The notes: generated by a model from the letters alone, not told the origin. DNA of 64,000 nucleotides from Diplolepis rosae (GCA_030998225.1 JAPYXD010000744.1:2604001-2668000); one strand, 5' to 3'; counted from the first letter of the stretch, positions 11,801 through 22,916 are shown. Translations and numbers: made by a program.

Positions 11801-13270
11801 GCATATTTTAATCAACTGAAGTGTATCTTTCTGTTAAAATGATATTTCTAATTTACTTAAAAAGATACCATTGTATTGTAACTTCACAATGAGCGTCTAA
11901 GAAAACTAAAACATCTTCTGTTGCATTTTCAGCTCCTCTTAAGCGAGCTCGAATCAATCCTTGTCTTTCTGGTAATCGAAGGAGTTTTACTTTTTTTGGT
12001 AATCTCGAGGCTATGTAATAACTCAGCATTCCTTTTAGTTCCTCTGGAAATTTTTATTATTTTTGAAATGTTTAAATATATTTTTCGAAAGTTTTGAAAG
12101 TAGTTTGAGATTTGTTTTTTAATTGAATTAAAATTGTATTAATTTTCAAACCTTCAGTACTGGAATCATCTACAAGAATAATTTCTTTTAAAAATTTCGG
12201 TGGGGATCTTTTCAGAACACTGTGCACTGTTCTTAAAAGTACACTCCATGGCTCGTTATAAAAAATAATTATAACACTTGTTGTTGGTAATGACTTATCA
12301 TAAGTAACATTTTTACATCTGTAATAAATCCAAAATAACAATGAATTCAAATTATAACTGATCCAATTTGTATAAAAATCATATTTTAAATATTACTTTT
12401 TGTAGATTGAACAAATCTTACAATGGATGTCTAGGGTCAGGTAAGTTTCTTTTTAAAGAAATTTTCGCTGAAAGGAAAACGTTTAAAGCTTTTTGTTTTA
12501 GAGACAACTCTCCTTTTAATTTATCCTGATCATTCAAATAAGCAGGAATTCCATATTCTCCTAACCCAGAAACTATATTCTTTTCATAGTTTACTATCCA
12601 TGATTCATATCTAGAATTACAAAATGCAATTAAATATAACAGTAAATAAAAAGGCAAACTTTTCTCCAGCTTGAAATATATAAATGCGTGGAAAAAGTTT
12701 GAACATAAAATTTGAGTATCTATAAGCAAAATATCAGATAGTATAAATTATTATAGTAAGCAAGCTTAAACAAATATCTCAGAAAATAAAACTAAATCCA
12801 AACAGGCAAGACTACAAACACTTTTTTTACGAGGTATTTACAATTGATACAATAAAAGAAATGTAATTTTCTAATAGAACTGTAATAGATTTTCCCTGAG
12901 GAAATATCGACATTAGCAACAAAACTTCAGAATTTATAGATTTATATTTTAATCAAACTCAATTTTTATTAATAAAATATGTGTCAAATAAAAAATAAAA
13001 TTAAAGCTTAATTAACATTTTTAAAAATAAAAATGGGAAATGAAGAACATTTTTTTGATTGTTATACCTTTGATACTTTTCATTACTATTATTATTATTA
13101 TCATCACCCGTCAATTGTTCAGCGAAAGGTGAAACATATGTTTTGTCAATTTTGTCAAAAACGAAACTGTCACTCACTCTTAAAATTCTTTTAGCTATTA
13201 AAAATATCCCGACCACATATAGTACACAAACTCCATATTTTATAAGCAACTTGCCACGCAAAAAAAACAT
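8828..13270 (-). CDS. Polypeptide N-acetylgalactosaminyltransferase (GT27)
   Basis: It transfers GalNAc from UDP-GalNAc to Ser/Thr, starting mucin-type O-glycosylation in the Golgi. Exons (- strand): 13,270-13,068; 12,610-12,422; 12,318-12,152; 12,043-11,857; 11,784-11,454; 9,801-9,616; 9,532-9,281; 9,201-9,058; 8,980-8,828. All junctions are GT/AG with matching phases, giving 603 codons, a normal length. A type II signal anchor lies at residues 9-26 ([13 protein letters not shown]). The GT-A domain starts near 145 ([12 protein letters not shown]). The metal-binding D-x-H is DAH at 236-238, and the Gal/GalNAc-T motif [11 protein letters not shown] is at 349-359. A C-terminal ricin-type lectin domain (about 470-600) keeps CLD and QFWQF repeats. 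Exon 7 depends on acceptor CTTCTTAAG. The isoform cannot be decided, so no symbol is given. Confidence 0.92.
10080..11099. mobile_element. Mariner-type MITE in GALNT intron 5
   Basis: The ends are TACACTGTAAAAAAT and its exact inverse ATTTTTTACAGTGTA, consistent with 13-bp TIRs flanked by TA. Inside, motifs such as GTAAAATT, TTTTACATCG and TTTTACGAA recur in both orientations. There is no transposase. The element makes up most of the 1,652-nt intron between exons 5 and 6, which still has normal splice sites. Confidence 0.75.
11108..11181. repeat. Short hairpin in GALNT intron 5
   Basis: TTATTCTTATTTCTGATGAA is mirrored by TTCATCAGAAATAAGAATGA around an AT-rich centre containing ATGAATAT. It lies just outside the MITE. 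Function unknown. Confidence 0.6.
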
Positions 13271-14619
13271 TTTTGATAACTTTGCATTGTTCAGTTGTCA
13301 GTGGTTGTCAGTTAGCTGTCGTTTGAGCCTCCGTAGGAGGGGAGAAGGTAATGGTAATAATAATAAATTACAAATTTGAATAAAGAAATCTAGCAACCTG
13401 AACCTATAATAACAATAGATAATATAAGCATAGGGAAGCAGCCCCCTGAATCTTGCTACCAAATGCATAAGAAAAAAATTATGTGAAAGCTGACAGCCAC
13501 CGGTGGCGGCGCTGACCGTTCATGGGCCCTAGATTCAAAAAAATGCATGGGAAAAAGCATAAAAATTTAATTTTTTTAATAAAAACTATTTTATCGCATT
13601 TCCTTATACATGATAATAACCTAATAAGATCTTCATATTTTTTACAAAAATTTATTCTCTTCGAAAAGGTTAAGAAATTCACTTTAAGCAAAAATCTAAT
13701 TTCCAAATTCTGGCGGGAATTGCATTATTTGTGTCATGTTCTTTATTTTATAATTGTTTTGCGTTAATTTAAATATTAATACTCATAATTAATGTCGTTA
13801 TTATAAAATTTGATTATTTTTCATATTATATAACATATTACAATAAATACAACATAGTATATACACTATATATTACTACTGTAATTAAATCAAACTTTTT
13901 TTAAAATATAAACATTTCAAAAATATTGTTTGGAATTTGAACTATTAATTTGTTAATATTGCACTATGAAATAAATGATTAATTAATGAAATATATTAAG
14001 AATATATTATTATAATATATTATAGTTCAAAGCAGTGAAATAGTTGAGGTCTCTCATAAGTGCTCTGAAAAAATTTCTTCATCTACAAATAAACTTTACT
14101 TATTTTTCTATTTATGTATATATAACATATTTAATCAATTTTTTGTCATTTATTAATTTTTTAATTTACTTCTTTTTTATTTATCTGCGCTGTATTATTT
14201 TATTTTGAAATTCATCTTTCGTAAAATTGTGAATTTAAGTTTCTAATTTCTATTACTCAGGAACAAAGAACCGATTGAAATTTTTCAATCGGTCTGAGGT
14301 CCTTGTTAATTAGGTTTCTTAAACGGCGATGGCAGATTGCCACCGATTGGGTAAAGATCATACTGAATCGGTGAAGATGGTTTTTCAATCGGTAACAAAA
14401 TCTTTTCGGGCCCGATAGGAAAATGGTTGTGAATCGGAATTGTATGATTGACGATCATCGAAAGTTACTGTATTCAATCGTAGTATAGTACGATTCAAAT
14501 AAATGGTAAATTTTATTTAAAAAAAAATTATTATTTACAATACAATTATTATTGTCTTTTTAAAGAACGAATGTAATATTTGTAATGATAAAGTATTTTA
14601 CATGTTACATGATAATGGT
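13271..14619. other. Region between GALNT and the BEN-gene 3' end
   Basis: 13,271-13,350 should hold the 5' UTR/promoter of the glycosyltransferase, with short GTTGTCAGT repeats. 13,400-14,230 is AT-rich without a gene. From 14,270 the motif AATCGGT or its complement recurs, including the near-perfect palindrome ACCGATTGAAATTTTTCAATCGGT split over 14,270-14,293. On the minus strand this would be 3' UTR of the BEN gene, and an AATAAA on that strand lies near 14,512. Confidence 0.5.
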
Positions 14620-14704
14620 TCAATCGGTTGAGATGTTGATCAAAATTTCTGGAGATATATTACCGACATTTACGATCGGTAAATCTATGAAATTATACTT
14701 TAAA
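14620..14704 (-). pseudogene. BEN-domain gene, detached 3' end of last exon
   Basis: Read on the minus strand, the duplicated target TTTAAAGTATA continues as an open frame (YNFIDLPIV ... ILINISTD) to a TGA at 14,622-14,620. This is the same frame that runs into the other copy of the duplication at 49,985-49,975. The segment is therefore the last 28 or so codons of the exon whose remainder lies 35 kb away. The continuity of frame, amino-acid character and exact duplication are what I see; the conclusion that one exon was split follows from them. Confidence 0.7.
14694..14704. repeat. Target-site duplication, left copy
   Basis: TATACTTTAAA, identical to 49,975-49,985, directly flanks the outer end of the left foldback arm. 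A length of 9-11 bp is typical of MULE and Drosophila-foldback-like elements. Confidence 0.85.
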
Positions 14705-15192
14705 TGCCCGTGAAGTTAGCACCCCGAGTATAATATTTTTTGATTTTATTATATGGAATCGTTTTTTAGTCGTTTGTTAGTGTTTGTTCGTCAGGTTTTA
14801 ACGCTTGGTAGTCAAAATTAAAAAAGTTATTAAGGTTTTAAAGTTGGGGTGCTAACTTCACGGTAGCACACCACTTTTTGGAATTTCTGAATAAAAATTG
14901 TTGCAATCGTTTGTTAGTCGTTTGTTAGTGTTTGGTCGTCAGGTTTTAACGTTTGGTAATCAAAATTAAAAAAGTTATTAAGGTTTTAAAGTTGGGGTGC
15001 TAACTTCACGGTAGCACACCACTTTAATATTTTTTAAAAATTCCTTTTGGAATACTTTTATTTTCGTTTGCTAATGTTTGATCGTCAGGTTTTGGCGTTT
15101 GGTAGTCAAAACTTTAGAAAATATTTAACTTTTAAGAGTGTAAAGATCAACCGGAAATATCATGAACAACTGTTTCACCGCGCAGCTGTTCC
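14705..15192 (+). mobile_element. Foldback/MULE-like element, left arm
   Basis: This 488-bp arm is the reverse complement of 49,487-49,974 and starts TGCCCGTGAAGTTAGC. Inside are about two and a half tandem copies of a roughly 137-bp unit containing TCGTTTGTTAGTGTTTG, GGGGTGCTAACTTCACGG and GTAGCACACCAC. Tandemly repeated arms, long TIRs and an 11-bp target duplication fit the foldback class. No transposase is found in or between the arms, so it is non-autonomous. Confidence 0.85.
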
Positions 15193-15195
15193 AGC

Positions 15196-16253
15196 TGTAA
15201 CGAGCGACTAATACCTCGCTCGTTCTTCACTAGATGGCAAGAATTCACATTCATAATTTCGCGCAATCATTTGAAATAAAATATGTGCAAAATTGCTAAA
15301 ACTCACGTTCAAATTATAAAATATATAAATTTATAAACGAAATAGTATTCTTAACATGGAACTGATCTAAAAATATTCCTGAATAGGAATCATAAAAATC
15401 TCTCTCTCGCATTTAACTTAAAATTAATAAATCATGTAACATAGATTACTTTTAGCTTTTAGAAATATTTACCATTTAGAACTTATATTTTATCTTAACG
15501 ATCTTCTAGAATTGTGAAATGTTAAATCTGAGAAATCTTATATTCTCATGTGCTGTCGAAATCATAAATTGTAATATTAGACTTAAGGACTTTCTGTCAG
15601 TAATAAACTTTCATTCTGTTAATAGATTTTAAGCTAAAGGTGATGTCTGAATTAGAATCGCGTTAGTTAAGACAGTTTTATTACTAATATTTCAATCAAT
15701 TCGATTAGGGTTAGTTTTGAGAGAAAAACATACAAGAAATTATTGAGATACTCCAGACGCGAGTTTAGACATTTCTTTATATTTATGTTTAGTTTAAATT
15801 TAAGGCTATGTTATATGAAACCTGGAGCCGATGCACTTAAAGGTTTCCAAGAAAATCCATTTCAGTGGTGAGAGTCGTAGACTAAAGGACTTGGTTAAGA
15901 TTCTTATAAGGAGTCTGGGAACATGTATTCGTATGTATGTGTCTGTGTGCGCTCGTGTGAATAGAGTAACAATGGTGTGAAAACTAGTGCATAGTTTTGA
16001 AAGAGGGCATGCTTTCTTTTTTGGACACTCTTGAGAGTCAGTCGTTAGGAGTCACGCTTCGGAGTTAGTCGTTATAACTCTTTGTAAATTCAGACTTCGC
16101 CTTACCACGGTTTCTTATGATTAAATCTAAATAACAAATTATCAATGTTATTTTATTTCAAATTTTCCGGTTTGTTCCTACAATTTGTACGCGAATGAAC
16201 CAACCAATCGCCCGAATACCTTCGATCATGCGCATTAGTTGCGGCTCGTAACA
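15196..16253 (+). mobile_element. Gypsy element A, 5' LTR
   Basis: It runs TGTAACGAGCGAC ... GCTCGTAACA, 1,058 bp, beginning TG and ending CA. I count about seven substitutions against the 3' LTR at 23,116-24,172 (about 99.3% identity), so the insertion is recent. It starts three bases inside the inner end of the foldback arm. Confidence 0.93.
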
Positions 16254-16261
16254 TAATAATT

Positions 16262-16279
16262 TGGGGGCTCGTCCGGGAT
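16262..16279 (+). promoter_or_regulatory. Element A primer binding site (tRNA-Pro type)
   Basis: TGGGGGCTCGTCCGGGAT lies 8 nt after the LTR and is the exact 18-nt complement expected for the 3' end of a proline tRNA. It would prime minus-strand DNA synthesis. Confidence 0.85.
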
Positions 16280-17103
16280 AGCGAATCGGAAAATTCAAAT
16301 GAACAAGAAGTGTCATAACAGACTTTCAATTATGTGAATAATACTTTATGGAACTGTGACATCAAAAGAACAAGTTGTGACTGAAATATATAAACCTTTT
16401 ATTAAAAATTGGTCTTATGCATTAAAAAAAAAAAGTTTATTAATTAAACTCTGAAAATAAAAGTGATTACTATCCAATACATCTATATACAAGGAACTTG
16501 TTGCTAATTATAAAGGAATATTCTCTTAGTCTACCGTGAGATCTTCTCTTCATCATGGATCACATAGATCATCGTTGAACTGCATCGCTGGACTCACGGA
16601 TTTTTATGGCTACACAAAGGACAACGTTGGATTCATCGTCTCTACATCAGGAACAGGAAACAGAAAAAATTTGTAGTGATTAGTGAGAAGGAAATTCTGT
16701 GTTGTGAAAAAAAAAAAAACAAAAAAATCTGTTAAAGTGTCTAGTGAGCTATCTTAACGGATACTTCCCTTCTCTTCAATAAGGACAATAAGGTTTGAAT
16801 AGAATTTAAGCGAATTATTATAAATTTAAGAATATCTTATAAATTACATCTTAGGTAGTGAATCGTCTTCCTTTCCTTCTAAAATAAGTACATATTAAAT
16901 TCAATAAAACTTAGATTAATATTATATATATTGTAAACAGTATTTCTTTAAATTTAATATTAGTAACAATTTTTGTTCATTTCTCGTAAAATTCGATGAA
17001 TTTAGATCAATATAATAGCAGACATGTTATCAAACATGTCACTTTAAAATTAGTAACAATATTTTTATTCAATTCATAGTGTTTTAATTTTAATTTTAGT
17101 AAA
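16280..17103 (+). other. Element A leader
   Basis: AT-rich untranslated leader of about 820 nt between the primer binding site and gag. No open frame of note. Confidence 0.7.
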
Positions 17104-18531
17104 ATGCCTAGAAGATCTACAAGGAAACGGACGATTCCTACACCGAGCCGGACTGAAATTTCAGACGAAAATCAGTCCTCTATAAGAAACAATGTTGCGG
17201 GAAATTCTATTAACGACAATCAAGTTCGAAATAACGAGAATTCTATCGCTATAAATTATTCTCAGAATCCTTCCACTATTGAGCGCATAAATAGTGAAGA
17301 TATGACCGATGTTAGCGGACTGTAGAATTCAATGCGTAACAATAACGATAGAAATAATCTGACAATCGGAATTCGACATCCATTGATAAATAATCACGAG
17401 ACTGAAAGTTTTGCAGAAATAAGAGACTCAGATGCAGGATGTTCATTTCAATCTATTAAAGGCAATGATATTACAGTTTTAAAGGCCTTAATTGATGTAA
17501 TTCCACCTTTCACAGGGCAAGATGGTTCTTTTCAAATCTTCTCTAAAGAATGTAAATTTGCCGAACAAAGTATCAATCCTGCACTGCGACCTCTTTTTGC
17601 AAGATTTTTACGTTCAAAAATTCAGGGAGATGCACAAATATATATCAGGAATTTTCACTTCAGTTCCGTAGAAGAATTATTATCAATTTTAGAAAAAGCA
17701 TTTGGAAATTCGAAAAGTTTATTTCAAATACAATCAGAGATCGCTCATATCAAACAGATGAAAAATGAAACCATTCTTTCTTATGGTGCCCGCGTTATGA
17801 ATCTTTTTAACAAAATAGTTGAAATAACAAAACAACAATCCCCTGCGCACGTTGCTGAAATTAAAATTAAAGAATATAACTTGGAAGTCGCGACCTGTTT
17901 TCGCTTGGGTTTAGAAGGAGAACTAGAGACTAGAGTTCGACAAGAAAATCCCTACACCCTCAATGATGCCATTAATATTGCTATTCAAGCAGAAAAAGAT
18001 CTCTCAAGACGAAAGAGATTGAGAGCCGAAACAAATAATGAAATTTATTTACCTGACAGAAACATGTGTCCTACTTCTGGGTCGAATAATTCAAATAAAA
18101 ACCTAAAGCCTTGCTAAAAAATAAAAAATCAATTTCAAAAACCCTTAAGTAATCTAACATGCTACACTTGCGGAGAAAACGGGCACACCTCACGAAATTG
18201 TGCTAAGCGAAACACGAATTTCGTTCCTAATGCACATAAATTTAAAAATAAAGATTTTCAAAATTCTAATTTTAATAATAAAAGAATTAAAACAGAATGC
18301 ACGTATTGTAACTTAGGAGGACATACCTTCGAAACTTGCTATAAAAGAAGAGCTGAAGAAGCTGAAAAGGCTCTTGAAAATTATAAGAAAACTCCCTCGA
18401 CTTCGAATTATTTAAACTTGACAAATGCTCGACGACCGGGTGCAACGACGAGCAGGGATTCAAACAACTTGCACCAATCCGCCGGACAATCCTTACAATC
18501 ACAAAACAAGCAAACGAGAAACTCATCTTAG
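17104..18531 (+). pseudogene. gag: Element A gag, two nonsense codons
   Basis: The frame begins with the basic MPRRSTRKRTIPTPSR and runs to a TAG at 18,529-18,531. In-frame stops occur at 17,323-17,325 (TAG) and 18,115-18,117 (TAA). The middle (VIPPFTGQDG ... LRSKIQGDAQIYI) matches the capsid-like region of the gags of B and C. Two CCHC zinc knuckles follow (CYTCGENGHTSRNC from 18,160 and CTYCNLGGHTFETC near 18,300). Gag would package RNA in cytoplasmic particles. The pol frame overlaps the 3' end in the -1 phase. With two stops this copy cannot make full Gag. Confidence 0.85.
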
Positions 18532-21500
18532 TAGATGTAAATTCGTCAAATTTACATAAAGGTAAAGGCACATTTCTAATCGACACTGGTTGTGATTTAA
18601 ATTTATTAAAGGAAAGTTGCATAACGGGGAAAATTCGGAAAAATAAATCAGAAATATTTTATTTAACAGGAGTAGGTCATGGTATGATAAAAACTCGTGG
18701 TTTCATAGAGATTAAAATTAACGATAAAAAAACTAAATTTCATATAGTAGATAAAACATTCAACATTCAATCTTGCGGCATTTTAGGACTACAATTTTTA
18801 AAGGAAAATTCCGCAATTATGTTCTTCAATAACGAAAATGTTATCTTAAATATTAAAGAAATTAATCATATTAAAAATCAATTAATTACATTGCCCGCGC
18901 GATCAAGGAAAATAATCACACTCAATACAAATAGTAATTTAAAAGAAGGATTTCTGGAGCGAATTGACGCAGGAAATGGAATATTTTTAGGAAATAGTCT
19001 TGTAGGATGTGAAAATGGAAAAATAAAGGTTTTTGCAATAAATTCAACCCTCCGCGATGTTGAACTAACCCTACCGCCGGTCGAAATACAAGAATTTGAA
19101 GTCTTGAACCCAGACGAACCTAAGGGACAAATCAGTCATAATCTTCAGCAATCAAGCACCTTAAACACTCGATTATCAAAAATACTAGAAGTTCTCGATC
19201 TCTCCTGCTTAAATGATGAAGAAAAGTCAAGTTTAATAGAAGTTATTTCTAAGTACCCACACCGATTTAAAATTGAAGGCGATATTTTAGGTACCACTAA
19301 TGTTGTCATGCATGAAATACGTACTGCAGATGAAAATCCTACTTTCCAAAGGCAGTATAGAATCGCGGAAATTCATAGTGAAGAAATCCTCAATCAAACC
19401 AATGAATTAATCAAAACAAACTTTATCGAGGAATCGGATTCTCCGTATAACTCACCGATTTGGATAGTCCCAAAAAAACCTGATGCTCAAGGTAACAAAC
19501 GCTGGAGAATGGTGATCGATTTTCGTCAGCTTAATAAAAAAACAATTAGTGATGCATATCCCCTTCCCAATATCACTCATATCCTTGACCAGTTAGGAGG
19601 CGCACAATATTTCTCTACTTTAGATCTTGCAATGGGATTCCATCAGGTCCCAATGCATCCCAATTCGAAATCTAAAACAGCTTTCTCCACTCCTTATGGA
19701 CACTTTCAATTCAAAAGAATGCCTTTTGGACTTAAAAACGCCCCAGCAACATTTCAACGATTAATGAATAAAGTCTTATCAGGTCTTCAAGGGCACGAAA
19801 TCCTCGTCTATATGGATGACATAGTCATCTACGCCCGATCCTTACAGGAACATACAAAAAAATTAACAATTTTACTAGAAAGACTCGAAACTGCAAACCT
19901 TACCTTAGAACCCTCCAAGTGCATGTTTCTCAGAAAGGAAGTTGGCTACCTAGGCCACATAATTTCTAATGAAGGAGTCAAGCCAGATCCAAAAAAAATC
20001 GAAGCCGTTAGGAAATTCCCTCGACCTAAAACAATTAAAAATATCAAAGAATTTCTAGGTCTTGCCGGGTACTATAGGCGCTTTATACAGAATTTTTCAA
20101 CGATTGCAAAACCGTTATCTTACCTATTAAAGAAAAACGTTAGATTTTCTTGGACTAACATCCAACAAACAGCCTTCGATAAATTAAAAAATACATTATG
20201 TACTTACCCACTTTTACAGTACCCAAATTTTGCTAAACCTTTTACCGTCTCTACAGACGCTTCAAATTATGGAATTGGTGATGTTTTAAGCCAATATACT
20301 TCAGTAAAAGATCTCCCAGTCGCCTATGCCTCTCGAACCCTGTCAGATACGGAAACAAATTATTCGACAATAGAAAAAGAACTTTTAGCGATTTTGTTTT
20401 GCGTTGAGACATTTAGGCCTTATCTTTACGGAAGGAAATTTACCTTAGAAACAGATCACAGGCCTCTTGTGTGGCTACATAACGTGAAGAATCCTGGTTC
20501 CAAATTAACACGCTGGCGTTTTCGATTGAGTGAATATGACTATGATATTGTTTACAAGAAGGAAAGCATTAATTCTAATGCAGATGCGTTATCGCGAAAT
20601 CCTTTGCAAGAGATGGAAACAAATCTTGATATTGATAATGAGAATCTACCTTCCGATGAATTAGATCCATCTTTCCTTAATTCTCACGAGGTGACAACAC
20701 CTGTGACACCTACTAACCAAAACACCAGATCTAATTCGGAGGAAATGGATAAAAACATTGAATTTACCTTTTTCGATTACGAATATGACGAACCTTCTTG
20801 TGAGACAAGTCAAACAGAATTTTGTTACGTTTGCAAATTTGATATGGACTCCAATGACAGTGACGAGGTCTATGACACCGCTGCTGAAGATGAAGAGATT
20901 TGTACTACCGATGGTAGGTCTCTTACTGGCAGTATTGTCGATGACAATGACTGTGTGGCTAAGCCTTTCGGTCTTGCAGCTATCCCTAGTTCTGAGACAA
21001 GAAACATTAATTCTGAGGGTTCCAGCCGGATTGCACTATTCAGACCGACTGGTGAAAGTCAAATTGATAATGTATTATTGACTAAGTTAACAAGTCATGG
21101 CGCTATCCTTGGTTCCGAACTGCCATGTGCCGTTTCTGAGAGTTCCACACGGACTGCATTACCCATGTTTGTTTACAAGGTCACTGATTATGAAGTTGGC
21201 GAGGTCACCGAATTGGAGCACCGTAACAGTATTGATAAAATTCAATTAAATGATTACCATAAGACTGACATTATAGAAGAAAGCGACAGTGATTTGGACT
21301 CAGAATTCTCAATCAATGAATTTACTGTAATTCCCAAATTAATTGACAGCTTTGTTATAAATTCTGAAAAGATCGGGCCATTAACTCAGAGCAAACAAAA
21401 TTCTTCATGCTATCCAATATCTCAAACCGACTCACCCTTACAAGAGGAATTTAAAATTTCTCAAAATGAAAACGAAATTTTCCACACAAACGAGGATAAC

Positions 21501-22046
21501 CAAATAAACAAATTTGACTCGACATTTATCCAACATTCAAAGGATAAACTGTATATGAGAAATGATCATTTAGGGTTGTTTATATCAGCCGACTGTGTAC
21601 TGACAACTGAAACTGCTCGCGAATTAATTCAAATGAAAAGAATAAATTATGATCATTTAAAAATAGAAAATTTCCAAAATTTACAAGTAGGAAATGTCAT
21701 CGTACACAAGTATGAAAATTTTTATACCTTTTATTTAATTATAAAAGAAAACTTTGACTCAAAAATTTACACGACGGACCTATTAAAAACACTTACTGGA
21801 CTAAAATACGCAATGGACGCATTAGAAGTAACACACATTAGCATTTCACGAATAGGTAATGGACTAAATCAAATATCATTTCCTTTCATAGAAAAAGAAC
21901 TCAAAAAAATTTTTGTTGATAGAAGTTATATAATTACCGTATGTTATGGCGAAATCGAAACACCGTCTGACAATGATCGTTCTGAAATTATTAAAGAATA
22001 TCACTCTTCAACTGTAGGTGGACATAAAGGTAGCAATAAAACTTAA
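18423..22046 (+). CDS. pol: Element A pol: PR-RT-RNase H plus macro-like domain
   Basis: The frame opens at about 18,423 in the -1 phase relative to gag and has its first ATG at 18,684. It includes protease (FLIDTGCDLNLL near 18,573), RT with LVYMDDIVIY (about aa 375 from the ATG) and RNase H (TDASNYGIG, IEKELLAILF, ETDHRPL, NADALSR; about 515-640). An acidic linker of some 315 residues follows. Then comes a macro-like domain (about 957-1,094, with FISADC and SRIGNGLNQISF). The integrase zinc finger starts (HSSTVGGHKG) but is cut by TAA at 22,044-22,046; the same frame resumes at once. Pol copies RNA to DNA in the particle. Frameshift expression is inferred from the frame relation, not from an identified slippery site. 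Confidence 0.9.
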   Translation, partial: KCSTTGCNDEQGFKQLAPIRRTILTITKQANEKLILVDVNSSNLHKGKGTFLIDTGCDLNLLKESCITGKIRKNKSEIFYLTGVGHGMIKTRGFIEIKINDKKTKFHIVDKTFNIQSCGILGLQFLKENSAIMFFNNENVILNIKEINHIKNQLITLPARSRKIITLNTNSNLKEGFLERIDAGNGIFLGNSLVGCENGKIKVFAINSTLRDVELTLPPVEIQEFEVLNPDEPKGQISHNLQQSSTLNTRLSKILEVLDLSCLNDEEKSSLIEVISKYPHRFKIEGDILGTTNVVMHEIRTADENPTFQRQYRIAEIHSEEILNQTNELIKTNFIEESDSPYNSPIWIVPKKPDAQGNKRWRMVIDFRQLNKKTISDAYPLPNITHILDQLGGAQYFSTLDLAMGFHQVPMHPNSKSKTAFSTPYGHFQFKRMPFGLKNAPATFQRLMNKVLSGLQGHEILVYMDDIVIYARSLQEHTKKLTILLERLETANLTLEPSKCMFLRKEVGYLGHIISNEGVKPDPKKIEAVRKFPRPKTIKNIKEFLGLAGYYRRFIQNFSTIAKPLSYLLKKNVRFSWTNIQQTAFDKLKNTLCTYPLLQYPNFAKPFTVSTDASNYGIGDVLSQYTSVKDLPVAYASRTLSDTETNYSTIEKELLAILFCVETFRPYLYGRKFTLETDHRPLVWLHNVKNPGSKLTRWRFRLSEYDYDIVYKKESINSNADALSRNPLQEMETNLDIDNENLPSDELDPSFLNSHEVTTPVTPTNQNTRSNSEEMDKNIEFTFFDYEYDEPSCETSQTEFCYVCKFDMDSNDSDEVYDTAAEDEEICTTDGRSLTGSIVDDNDCVAKPFGLAAIPSSETRNINSEGSSRIALFRPTGESQIDNVLLTKLTSHGAILGSELPCAVSESSTRTALPMFVYKVTDYEVGEVTELEHRNSIDKIQLNDYHKTDIIEESDSDLDSEFSINEFTVIPKLIDSFVINSEKIGPLTQSKQNSSCYPISQTDSPLQEEFKISQNENEIFHTNEDNQINKFDSTFIQHSKDKLYMRNDHLGLFISADCVLTTETARELIQMKRINYDHLKIENFQNLQVGNVIVHKYENFYTFYLIIKENFDSKIYTTDLLKTLTGLKYAMDALEVTHISISRIGNGLNQISFPFIEKELKKIFVDRSYIITVCYGEIETPSDNDRSEIIKEYHSSTVGGHKGSNKT

Positions 22047-22916
22047 AACAGAATTAGAGAAAATTTCTACTGGCCCAATATGCGCGAAGAAATTAGAGAT
22101 TTTGTTCGAAATTGTGGAAAATGTAAAGAAAATAAATTAGTCCGAATTAAAACGAAATTACCCATGAGAATAACAGACACTCCTTCCGAAGCATTCGAAA
22201 AAATCGAAATTGATATTGTCGGACCTTTACCAGAGACAGGAAATAAAAATAAATATATACTAACCATCCAATGTAATTTAACGAAGTATTCTGATGCTAT
22301 CCCACTTCCAGACACGCAATCCACGACAATTGCCACAGCTTTAGCGGAAAATTTCATCTCTCGTTTTGGCTGTCCTCAAATTATCCACACAGATCAGGGT
22401 TCTAATTTTACAAGCCGGATTATGTCGGCATTCTGTAAAATCTTCAAAGTAAAACAAATCCAATCAACTGCTTTTCATCCACAATCTCTTGGTTCGCTTG
22501 AACGCAGCCATCACGTTTTGATTCAATATTTAAAAATTTATTGTCAGAAATCCAATTGGGATCGATGGCTCCGTTTTGCAATATTTTCTTACAACACTTC
22601 CACCCACGAATCTACTGGATTTACCCCTCATGAACTGATTTTCGGAAAAAAGGCAAATATTCCATCTGAATTTTCCAAACAACAAATTCCTCTCACTTAT
22701 AATTTATTCCTGAAAACATTATATGACAAAATAGTAGAAACCCAAAGTCAGGCAAAAACAAGATTAGAATCAGCTAAAGAAAAAGCAAAAAAATATTACG
22801 ATCAAAAACTAAATACTCAACAATATTCACTTAATGATATGGTTTATTTATTGAATCAAAAATCTTCTAAACTCGATAAATATGAAAATTATTTAAAAAA
22901 AAAAAAAAAACCTTAG
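22047..22916 (+). pseudogene. Element A integrase portion, separated by a stop
   Basis: In frame with pol after the TAA. It completes the zinc finger (CGKCKENK) and keeps the DD35E catalytic core: D in IDIVGPLP, D in HTDQGSNF and E in GSLERSHH, at about residues 45, 104 and 140 from ATG 22,080. The C-terminal region breaks off after SSKLDKYENYL in a long A run. The segment expected between here and the distal HTNKI-like remnant near 22,920 is missing, so the chromodomain-like tail is lost. Not functional as a continuous protein. Confidence 0.8.
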
